Below are positions 1 through 5,900 of a DNA stretch of 7,035 nt, in pieces. The position numbers were made by a program, and so were the translations under genes. The DNA is from an uncultured Chitinophagaceae bacterium (GTDB lineage: Bacteria; Bacteroidota; Bacteroidia; Chitinophagales; Chitinophagaceae), in NCBI GenBank assembly GCA_903832075.1, contig CAILAF010000125.1, forward strand, positions 1 through 7,035. Reading direction: 5' to 3'. Numbering within the stretch: position 1 is the stretch's first letter; each line of letters begins with the position of its first letter. The notes beneath the pieces are model-generated. The model made no database searches. It worked only from the letters and a program-made list of their open reading frames with translations, and was not told the DNA's origin.

Positions 1-1870
1 ATTGATTACCAACAGCAGCAACAGCAATCCCTGTTTTATAAATATCAGGATATTGAAACATTAAATTCAATGTTGCAGAACCACCGCCACTCCAACCCCA
101 CACTGCAATACGTGAGGTATCAACAAAATTCCATTTTAAAATTTCTTTTGCTGCCAATGCTTGATCTCTAATATTTATCAATCCAATTTTTCTGTATACA
201 CATTTACGCCATTCTCTTCCTTTAGGTACAGGTGTTCCTCTGTTATCAATAGAAATATAGATGTATCCATCATTTGCCATATTGCCCTGATATAAATAAT
301 TTTCTGCGGTACCATATTCATCTTTTACATTTTGCCCCCAGGGTTCTGTATAAACATAAAACACTACAGGATATTTTTTTGTTGCATCAAAATTATTTGG
401 CTTCACCATCCATGCATCCATTTCAATTCCTTCTTCTGTTTTTATTTTAAAGAAATATATTTTTGATTTTGTTGAATCGGCAGATGAAACTGCATTATAA
501 ACTTTATGTCCATCAATGGCATCATGACTTGGCAACGAAACCCATTCAGCAACATTAGGTGTATAATAATTCGAAAACAAATGATGCGCAAACTTTCCTG
601 TTGGCGAAACTTCATATTCATGTGTTCCGTTCTGATTCAATGGCGATAAGCGTTCTGCGTTACTGCTTCCATCTAATTTTGTGCGATATAAATATTTTTG
701 TGTAGCATTTTCAGGCGATGCATCAAAATAAACATAACCGGCTTTTTCATCAATTGCAGAAATTTTCATCACATCATAATTTCCTTTGGTAATGAGTGTT
801 TCATTTTTTCCATCATTACTAATTCGGTATAAATGTCGCCATCCATCTTTTTCACTTGACCATAAAAATTCTTTACCGTTGTTTAACCAATCCCATCCAC
901 CGTAAGAATATTTTTCATCCCATAAAGGCAAAATATCAATCCATGCTTTATCTTCTTCGTGATAAATAACTTTTGAATTGCCAGTATTTATATCACACAA
1001 CATAATATCACTCACATTTTGTTTTCTGTTTAAATGTTGAATGATGAGCTCTTTGTTATTTGCCCATTCCATGCGCGGCACATACGATTGTAAAACAGAA
1101 TCAGTTGGAATATTTATCCATTTTGTTTTTGATGTTGCAATATCAACCACACCAATTTTAAATGGCGATGGCGCTTCACCTGCAACCGGATATTCAACCG
1201 GAATGACTTTCGGATAAATTGAATCGGTTGTATTCAGCATCGAATAATCTTTTGTATTCTTTGCATCAATTTGCCAATAGGCAATATTTTTTCCATCAGC
1301 ACTCCAACGAAAACCATCTCTGCAAAAAAATTCTTCTTCATAAACCCAATCAAATGTTCCGTTAATTAATTTTCTGGTGCCATTTGTTGTTAATGCATTG
1401 ATCTTTCCTGTTGATAAATCTTCTATATAAATATTGTATTGAGAAACATAAGCCACTTTATTTCCATCAGGCGAAAACTTTGCAAACATCAATGATGATG
1501 CAGGTTTGCCGTTGCCGAGTTTTTGTAATTTTTTATCTGTAAGATTCAAAACCCAATAATCTCCTTTGGTATCATAACGCCAAACTTTTTTGCTATTATT
1601 ATAAATCAATATTTTTTTCCCGTCAGCAGAAAAGAAAAAATTACGAATACCAATAGATTTATTTTCTCCTTTCGGCATAAGCATTTCTTTTGTTGCAATC
1701 ACTGTTTTATTTAAGGATGGAAGATCGAAGCGCACAATTTCTCCATTCATTTGTTGATAATAACTTGTTCCATCATTACTCCATTTATAACCATGCGGCG
1801 GTTGTGCATTAACAAGAATATTTAAACAAGAAAAAACAATGATCAAACAAAAAATTTGCAATGATTTCAT
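1..1870 (-). CDS. Secreted dipeptidyl-peptidase IV-like S9 serine peptidase, C-terminus cut off by window edge
   Basis: The frame is open from ATG at 1870 to the window edge, giving 623 residues; the last roughly 100 residues of a typical 720-740 aa family member are missing. Seen: a signal peptide (MKSLQIFCLIIVFSCLNILVNA, likely cut before QPPHG) points to export to the periplasm. A beta-propeller follows, with repeated SxDGK-type blade motifs. DWVYEEEF at about 174-181 matches the DPP4 double-Glu motif that binds the substrate's free N-terminus (E179/E180 by alignment to human E205/E206). The alpha/beta-hydrolase domain starts near residue 500. Y507 in VYTEP corresponds to the oxyanion-hole Tyr, DNRGTP follows, and the nucleophile is Ser594 in GWSGGGS. 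The catalytic Asp and His lie beyond the window. Family knowledge: these enzymes release N-terminal dipeptides, often X-Pro. Odd points: GWSGGG replaces the usual GWSYGG, and VYTEP replaces VYGGP/VYAGP, so proline preference is not assured. The gene lies downstream of pyrG beyond a terminator and probably has its own promoter. Confidence 0.93.
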   Translation of the reverse strand, partial: MKSLQIFCLIIVFSCLNILVNAQPPHGYKWSNDGTSYYQQMNGEIVRFDLPSLNKTVIATKEMLMPKGENKSIGIRNFFFSADGKKILIYNNSKKVWRYDTKGDYWVLNLTDKKLQKLGNGKPASSLMFAKFSPDGNKVAYVSQYNIYIEDLSTGKINALTTNGTRKLINGTFDWVYEEEFFCRDGFRWSADGKNIAYWQIDAKNTKDYSMLNTTDSIYPKVIPVEYPVAGEAPSPFKIGVVDIATSKTKWINIPTDSVLQSYVPRMEWANNKELIIQHLNRKQNVSDIMLCDINTGNSKVIYHEEDKAWIDILPLWDEKYSYGGWDWLNNGKEFLWSSEKDGWRHLYRISNDGKNETLITKGNYDVMKISAIDEKAGYVYFDASPENATQKYLYRTKLDGSSNAERLSPLNQNGTHEYEVSPTGKFAHHLFSNYYTPNVAEWVSLPSHDAIDGHKVYNAVSSADSTKSKIYFFKIKTEEGIEMDAWMVKPNNFDATKKYPVVFYVYTEPWGQNVKDEYGTAENYLYQGNMANDGYIYISIDNRGTPVPKGREWRKCVYRKIGLINIRDQALAAKEILKWNFVDTSRIAVWGWSGGGSATLNLMFQYPDIYKTGIAVAAVGNQ

Positions 1871-1891
1871 ATGAAAGAATTTTGTAAGAAT

Positions 1892-1922
1892 GAAAGTATA
1901 AGTTATTTGATGAATAACAAAA
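1892..1922 (-). promoter_or_regulatory. Possible promoter for the S9 peptidase gene
   Basis: Read on the minus strand, TTTTG (1922-1918) is followed after 19 nt by TACTTTCA within TATACTTTC (1900-1892). The spacing suits the Bacteroidota -33/-7 pattern (TTG, 17-23 nt, TAnnTTTG), but the -7 element matches only TAnnTT. It lies between the pyrG terminator and the peptidase ATG and would give a leader of under 25 nt. The placement makes sense; the sequence match is weak. Confidence 0.35.
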
Positions 1923-1930
1923 CCAACTAT

Positions 1931-1961
1931 AATAAAAAACCTGTAAAAAAATTACAGGTTT
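1931..1961 (-). terminator. Intrinsic terminator after pyrG
   Basis: On the minus strand AAACCTGTAA and TTACAGGTTT form a perfect 10-bp stem (1961-1952 with 1946-1937) around a 5-nt T loop. The stem is followed by TTTATT, so the 3' arm plus tail reads GGTTTTTTATT. It begins 20 nt past the pyrG stop codon. It separates pyrG from the downstream peptidase gene, which argues against cotranscription. Confidence 0.85.
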
Positions 1962-1980
1962 AATTAGAGTATAAAAAAAA

Positions 1981-3630
1981 TTATATCAATGCATCTTGAA
2001 CCGAATGAATTTTAGAACCGCTTTTTTTCTCGTTATACATTTTTGCTGCTTCAATAAAACTTACAAACAAAGGTGCGGGCCGTTCAACAGAACTTTTTAA
2101 CTCGGGATGATATTGCACACCAATAAAAAACGGATGATTGGGTAATTCAATTATTTCTACCAATCCGGTTTCATTATTTTTTCCGCTGGCAATCATTCCG
2201 TTTGATTCAAATTGTTCTAAATAAGAATTATTAAATTCATAACGATGGCGATGACGCTCAGTAATATGTGTATCATGATAAATTTTATGCGCCAATGTTC
2301 CTTCTTTTATTTCGCATGCATAAGAACCTAAACGCATCGTGCCACCCATCATTTTAATTTTCTTTTGTTCTTCCATCATATTAATAACAGGATCAGGCGT
2401 ATTCATATCCATTTCTGTTGAATGTGCTTTGCTTAATCCTAAAATATTTCTTGCAAATTCAATTACCGCCATTTGCATACCTAAACAAATTCCAAAAAAT
2501 GGCAATGCATTTTCACGTGCATATTGCACAGCAATAATTTTTCCTTCAATCCCTCTATGGCCAAAGCCGGGCGCCACAAGCAATCCATCCAATCCGTCTA
2601 ATTTCTCTGCAACATTTTCATTGGTAATAAATTCGCTGTGAATGTTTATTACCTGCACTTTTACTTCATTCATTGCACCGGCATGAATAAAACTTTCCAG
2701 TATAGATTTATACGCATCCTGTAATTCAATATACTTACCAATCAATCCAACGGTTACTTTGCTTTTTGGATATTTTAATTTATCTAAAAACGCTTTCCAT
2801 TTTTCCAATTCAGGTTCTTTAAATTCTGTGATGTTTAATTTTTTCATACAAATCAAATCCAACTTTTCACGCAACATCAATAATGGAACTTCATAAATCG
2901 TTGATGCATCCATTGCTTCAATAACAGCATCTTGTTTTACATTACAGAATAAGGCAATTTTTCTTTTGATATCATTATTCAATGGTTCTTCAGTTCTGCA
3001 AACAATCACATCAGGATGCACACCGGTTTCACTCAACATTTTTACACTGTGCTGTGTTGGTTTTGTTTTTAATTCTTTGGCTGCACGTAAATATGGAATT
3101 AAAGTTAAATGCACCACCACCACATCTTCTTCCGGCAATTCCCATTGCAATTGACGAACAGCTTCAATAAATGGTAAACTTTCAATATCACCAACCGTTC
3201 CACCTAATTCTGTAATGATAATATCAAACTTCCCTTCTTTTCCCAATAATTGCATTCTTCTTTTAATCTCATCAGTAATATGCGGAACAACTTGCACAGT
3301 TTTTCCTAAAAAATCTCCGGCGCGTTCTTTATTTATAACAGTTTGATAAATTCTTCCGGTAGTAACATTATTGGCTTGCGAAGTATAAGTATTTAAAAAT
3401 CTTTCGTAATGACCTAAATCTAAATCGGTTTCAGCACCATCTTCTGTAACATAACATTCGCCATGTTCGTACGGATTTAATGTTCCGGGATCAACATTAA
3501 TATACGGATCAAATTTTTGAATGGTAGCCGTAAAACCCCTTGCCTGCAATAGTTTGGCTAAACTTGCGGCAATGATTCCTTTTCCTAAACTGCTTGTTAC
3601 ACCACCAGTAACAAAAATATATTTGGCCAT
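1981..3630 (-). CDS. pyrG: CTP synthase (glutamine-hydrolysing)
   Basis: Makes CTP from UTP, ATP and glutamine in the cytoplasm, the last step of de novo pyrimidine nucleotide synthesis. The 549 residues match the family's usual length of about 540-550. Seen: N-terminal synthase domain (about 1-275) with the family opening KYIFVTGGV and the P-loop SSLGKG (K17). D71 in DLDLGHYE and E141 in ITELGGTVGD match the Mg-binding acidic residues. KTKPTQHSV (188-196) is the conserved substrate-site loop. The glutaminase domain (about 290-535) has the oxyanion strand APGFGHRG (353-360), nucleophile C382 in GICLGMQ, and H508/E510 in QYHPE. All catalytic residues are present. The ATG at 3630 is chosen because the conserved N-terminus begins immediately after it; no Shine-Dalgarno is visible. 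A terminator follows the gene and a strong promoter-like site lies about 200 nt upstream, so it is probably a single-gene unit with a long leader. Confidence 0.98.
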   Translation of the reverse strand: MAKYIFVTGGVTSSLGKGIIAASLAKLLQARGFTATIQKFDPYINVDPGTLNPYEHGECYVTEDGAETDLDLGHYERFLNTYTSQANNVTTGRIYQTVINKERAGDFLGKTVQVVPHITDEIKRRMQLLGKEGKFDIIITELGGTVGDIESLPFIEAVRQLQWELPEEDVVVVHLTLIPYLRAAKELKTKPTQHSVKMLSETGVHPDVIVCRTEEPLNNDIKRKIALFCNVKQDAVIEAMDASTIYEVPLLMLREKLDLICMKKLNITEFKEPELEKWKAFLDKLKYPKSKVTVGLIGKYIELQDAYKSILESFIHAGAMNEVKVQVINIHSEFITNENVAEKLDGLDGLLVAPGFGHRGIEGKIIAVQYARENALPFFGICLGMQMAVIEFARNILGLSKAHSTEMDMNTPDPVINMMEEQKKIKMMGGTMRLGSYACEIKEGTLAHKIYHDTHITERHRHRYEFNNSYLEQFESNGMIASGKNNETGLVEIIELPNHPFFIGVQYHPELKSSVERPAPLFVSFIEAAKMYNEKKSGSKIHSVQDALI

Positions 3631-3645
3631 AAACTTTTTGTTTAT
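3629..3645 (-). promoter_or_regulatory. Small hairpin overlapping the pyrG start codon
   Basis: On the minus strand ATAAAC and GTTTAT form a perfect 6-bp inverted repeat with a 5-A loop. The last two paired bases are the AT of the pyrG ATG. In mRNA this could partly occlude the start, but with one G-C pair in six the stem is weak. The symmetry is seen directly; a role in translation is inference. Confidence 0.3.
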
Positions 3646-3828
3646 AGATTGATTGATTTATTTTTTTATATACTAAACTGTATTACTACTATCAACTACT
3701 GTTGTGTCACTCACTTGTACTTTCGGTTCACTACGCAACAACAAGAATCAACTGCAAAAAACTTACAGCAAATTGTTTTTGACCTTAAAGAGAAATGGAA
3801 AATTAATTAAGAGCAACTCTCGGAGGTC
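3631..3828 (-). promoter_or_regulatory. Predicted long 5' leader of pyrG mRNA
   Basis: If transcription starts a few bases past the promoter at 3832-3863, pyrG mRNA has a leader of about 195 nt. Seen on the minus strand: GACCT (3828-3824) can pair with AGGTC (3785-3781), enclosing a small AGAG-TTG-CTCT hairpin. Further on, CTGTAA and TTGCAG can form a 6-bp stem with one G-U pair around GTTTT. The tetranucleotide AATC repeats three times near 3658-3647. There is no ATG in the leader and no stem followed by a long U run, so classical attenuation is not evident. Control by nucleotide level is only an inference from the gene's role. Confidence 0.4.
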
Positions 3829-3831
3829 GTA

Positions 3832-3863
3832 CAAACCTACACGAAATTTTATTTATCAAAAAA
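3832..3863 (-). promoter_or_regulatory. Bacteroidota-type promoter for pyrG
   Basis: On the minus strand TTTTTTG (3863-3857) is separated by 17 nt from TAGGTTTG (3839-3832). This is a full match to the phylum's -7 consensus TAnnTTTG with an upstream TTG at accepted spacing, and the best promoter match in the window. It points to pyrG, with a start predicted near 3825-3828. Sequence nearer the pyrG ATG has only poor promoter matches. Confidence 0.65.
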
Positions 3864-3993
3864 TAACAATGCAATTGCCTGATATTATTCAGCCGGATTG
3901 TTAATTTATCGTGCACATCTTTCTTAAAAATAATTATACAAATAAAAAAAACAATTTAAACTACGATTTTTAAGATTTGATGATTACTCTGAT

Positions 3994-4032
3994 ATAAATA
4001 AAAACAGTCATCAATTTCTTGATGACTGTTTT
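3994..4032 (-). terminator. Strong intrinsic terminator after the GH13 gene
   Basis: AAAACAGTCATCAA and TTGATGACTGTTTT form a perfect 14-bp stem (4032-4019 with 4014-4001 on the minus strand) with a 4-nt GAAA loop. The 3' arm ends CTGTTTT and runs into TATTTATA. It begins 22 nt past the GH13 stop codon. The plus-strand reading also ends in TTTTAT, but no plus-strand gene needs it. Confidence 0.88.
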
Positions 4033-4053
4033 ATCAATTCAAAACAATAAATT

Positions 4054-5817
4054 TTATTTTACTTTCAAAACCAAAGCTTGATAAGGTTGTAATTCAATCG
4101 CGTCAGATGCAGAAAATGTTTGATAGTTATTCAATAACGGAGTTTTATCTATCGCCAATCCAACAGGCAATGCCCAATCAATTTTTTCTTTTGTGAAATT
4201 TAATACCACTAATATTTTATCAGCACCTTCTCCTCTTGTATATGCATACACTTTCGGATTTTCTTTGTCCAACAATTCATATTTACCGTATACCAATACT
4301 TTATTATTCTTACGAAGTTGAACTGCTTTCTTAAAATAACTTAAACAGGAATTTACATTTCCTACTTCGGCTGCAACATTTACATTTTTATAATTAGGAT
4401 TTACTTTTAACCAAGGTGTACCTGTTGTGAAACCTGCATTGGCAGTGGCATCCCATTGAAATGGAGTACGACCATTATCTCTTGCAGAAATTTTAGCTGC
4501 TTCTAAAAATTGCTTTATGTCTCCTTTCTGAGTTTGTAACAGTATATAATGATTCTTTGTTTCGATGTCATTATAATCTTCGATCTTATCGAACTTAATA
4601 TTACTCATGCCTAACTCATCACCAAAATAATAATAAGGTGTTGCACGCATGGTTAATAAAAATGTTGTCAGCATTTTAGAAGATGGTTCTCTAAACTCAG
4701 GTGCATCATTACCCCAACGTGTAACCATTCGTGGTTGATCGTGATTACCTAGATATATAGTTCCCCAACCTTTATTTGAAAAGATACTATCCCACTTACT
4801 GTAAATTTCTTTGAAACCAACTAATTTATATCCATTCGGATCGGGCGTTTTAAACTTACCGTCAACATAACCATAACTCACACCTTCAAAATGATATAAC
4901 ATATTTAATTCGTTCCTATCCTCATCAACAAAATTGTGTGCAGTTGCAGCAGTAACGCCGGCACCTTCTGCAACACTCATTACATTATGTTTACTTAAAA
5001 CTTCTTTATTCATTTCTTTTAAATATTCATGCAAATGCGGACCGTTTGCATAATAGGCAACCATATCTCCATTATATTCTTTTGGTAATTCAGGGAATGT
5101 TGTGTCTTTAGAAATGAAAGGAATTACATCCATTCTAAATCCATCAACACCTTTATCAAACCAGAAATTCATCATGTCGAAAATTTCTTTACGCACTTTT
5201 GGGTTTTCCCAATTTAAATCAGGTTGCTTGCGTGAAAAATAATGTAAGTAATAAGCATTGGTTGCAGAATCATACATCCATGCATCTGCATTCACATCAA
5301 AGAAACTCCAGCGATGTGCAGGCTTTCCTTTTTCTGCGGGCCACCAATGATAATAATCTCTATATGGGTTTGTTCGAGAACTGCGCGATTCTTTAAACCA
5401 TTCATGTTCACTGCTGCTGTGATTGGCAACCAAATCCAATACTAATTTTATTCCGCGTTCATGCATGCCTTTTAATAAGGCATCGAAATCATTCATCGTT
5501 CCAAACTCTTTCATGATGCCGCGATAATCACTAATGTCATAACCATTATCATCATTGGGTGATGAGAAGATTGGATTTAACCAAACAACATCAATACCTA
5601 AACTTTTGATATAATCTAATTTAGAAATGATTCCTTTTAAGTCTCCAACCCCATCACCATCACTGTCTTTAAAACTGCGTGGATAGATTTGATAAACTAC
5701 TGCTTCTTTCCACCATTTATTGTTTGAAGAGTCTGTATTCACTTTTTCTGTTGGTTTATTTTTGCAAGAAGTAATACAAAAAAGAAAAAAAGTTAAATAG
5801 AAAAAAATATTTTTCAT
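4054..5817 (-). CDS. Lipoprotein GH13 glycoside hydrolase, oligo-1,6-glucosidase-like alpha-glucosidase
   Basis: Predicted retaining alpha-glucosidase acting on short alpha-glucans, 587 aa. The chosen start is the ATG at 5817: it begins a lipoprotein signal (MKNIFFYLTFFLFCITSC, lipobox ITSC, Cys18). The in-frame ATG at 5865 would add 16 residues ahead of the signal and falls in the predicted -33 box. Seen, numbered from 5817: mature GH13 sequence from about 35 (WWKEAVVYQIYPRSF), Ca-binding loop DSDGDGVGD (51-59), region I DLVANH (128-133), QPDLN (198-202), region II GFRMDV with nucleophile D230, acid/base E284 in VAEGAG, and NHD with D360. RDNGRTPFQWD and a C-terminal beta domain follow. All three catalytic acids are present. 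Family knowledge: Val after the nucleophile (V231) goes with alpha-1,6 preference and Thr with alpha-1,4; subfamily GH13_31 is likely. It should be membrane-anchored in the periplasm or at the surface. No susC/susD-like genes appear in the window. Confidence 0.93.
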   Translation of the reverse strand: MKNIFFYLTFFLFCITSCKNKPTEKVNTDSSNNKWWKEAVVYQIYPRSFKDSDGDGVGDLKGIISKLDYIKSLGIDVVWLNPIFSSPNDDNGYDISDYRGIMKEFGTMNDFDALLKGMHERGIKLVLDLVANHSSSEHEWFKESRSSRTNPYRDYYHWWPAEKGKPAHRWSFFDVNADAWMYDSATNAYYLHYFSRKQPDLNWENPKVRKEIFDMMNFWFDKGVDGFRMDVIPFISKDTTFPELPKEYNGDMVAYYANGPHLHEYLKEMNKEVLSKHNVMSVAEGAGVTAATAHNFVDEDRNELNMLYHFEGVSYGYVDGKFKTPDPNGYKLVGFKEIYSKWDSIFSNKGWGTIYLGNHDQPRMVTRWGNDAPEFREPSSKMLTTFLLTMRATPYYYFGDELGMSNIKFDKIEDYNDIETKNHYILLQTQKGDIKQFLEAAKISARDNGRTPFQWDATANAGFTTGTPWLKVNPNYKNVNVAAEVGNVNSCLSYFKKAVQLRKNNKVLVYGKYELLDKENPKVYAYTRGEGADKILVVLNFTKEKIDWALPVGLAIDKTPLLNNYQTFSASDAIELQPYQALVLKVK

Positions 5818-5854
5818 AAAGCAATTTATTTTATTTGATAAAGTTAGCTTTATG
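5815..5854 (-). repeat. Nested inverted repeats over the GH13 start codon
   Basis: CATAAAGC (minus strand 5854-5847) is a perfect inverted copy of GCTTTATG (5822-5815), whose last three bases are the GH13 start codon. The inner part of the first arm can pair instead with the nearer CTTTAT (ATAAAG-CTAA-CTTTAT, plus coordinates 5838-5853). The two pairings exclude each other. The nearer dyad overlaps the predicted -7 box, so a protein-binding operator is as plausible as an RNA structure; chance is possible in AT-rich DNA. Confidence 0.35.
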
Positions 5855-5865
5855 ATGAACACCAA
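5839..5865 (-). promoter_or_regulatory. Probable promoter of the GH13 gene
   Basis: On the minus strand TTG (5865-5863) lies 16 nt before TAACTTTA (5846-5839), which matches TAnnTTTG at all but the last base. The spacing is one base shorter than usual. The implied start near 5834 leaves a short leader before ATG 5817 and excludes ATG 5865, supporting the lipoprotein start. Confidence 0.45.
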
Positions 5866-5872
5866 GAAAATG

Positions 5873-5894
5873 AAAAATAAAAAAAGGAACCTTT
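5873..5894 (-). terminator. Weak terminator-like site after the barrel protein gene
   Basis: On the minus strand AAAGGTTCCTTT (5894-5883) can form a very short stem and is followed by TTTTATTTTT. The T tract is good but only 4-5 base pairs are possible, so termination may be poor and some read-through into the GH13 gene is possible. Confidence 0.3.
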
Positions 5895-5900
5895 AAGAAT

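Larger units (their letters stand above)
3631..4053. other. 423-base gene-free region between the glucosidase gene and pyrG
   Basis: From the glucosidase side, the region holds the glucosidase terminator (3994-4032) and an AT-rich stretch at about 3901-3993 in which I see nothing definite. Next come an imperfect dyad beginning and ending CAAT/ATTG (3872-3900), a good minus-strand promoter (3832-3863) and the predicted pyrG leader (3631 to about 3828). A 66-codon frame on the plus strand (3704-3904) has no family resemblance, no clear promoter and lies antisense to the leader, so I do not call it a gene. No tRNA or recognisable ncRNA family is visible. Confidence 0.6.

Noticed and set aside
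2339..3170. Three plus-strand open frames within pyrG (2339-2641, 2966-3154, 2982-3170)
   Set aside because: They lie wholly inside the well-supported pyrG gene on the opposite strand and show no family features.
3718..3810. Plus-strand string that reads like a protein end (TTQQQESTAKNLQQ... to a stop), possibly a gene remnant
   Set aside because: There is no in-frame ATG, no family I can name and no promoter, and it lies antisense to the predicted pyrG leader. Chance reading in AT-rich DNA is the simpler explanation.
3809..3840. GC-richer patch with GGAGGTCG and GGTTTGTACGACC, considered as part of a tRNA or small RNA
   Set aside because: No cloverleaf or known RNA fold can be drawn; the patch is better explained by the TAGGTTTG promoter element and the start of the leader.
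3704..3904. 66-codon plus-strand open frame in the pyrG upstream gap
   Set aside because: It starts with GTG, has low-complexity basic composition and no recognisable motif, and covers the pyrG promoter and leader on the other strand.
5818..5865. Upstream ATG at 5865 as the GH13 start, adding 16 residues
   Set aside because: It would bury the lipoprotein signal peptide behind a 16-residue extension and falls in the predicted -33 element; ATG 5817 gives a standard lipoprotein signal.
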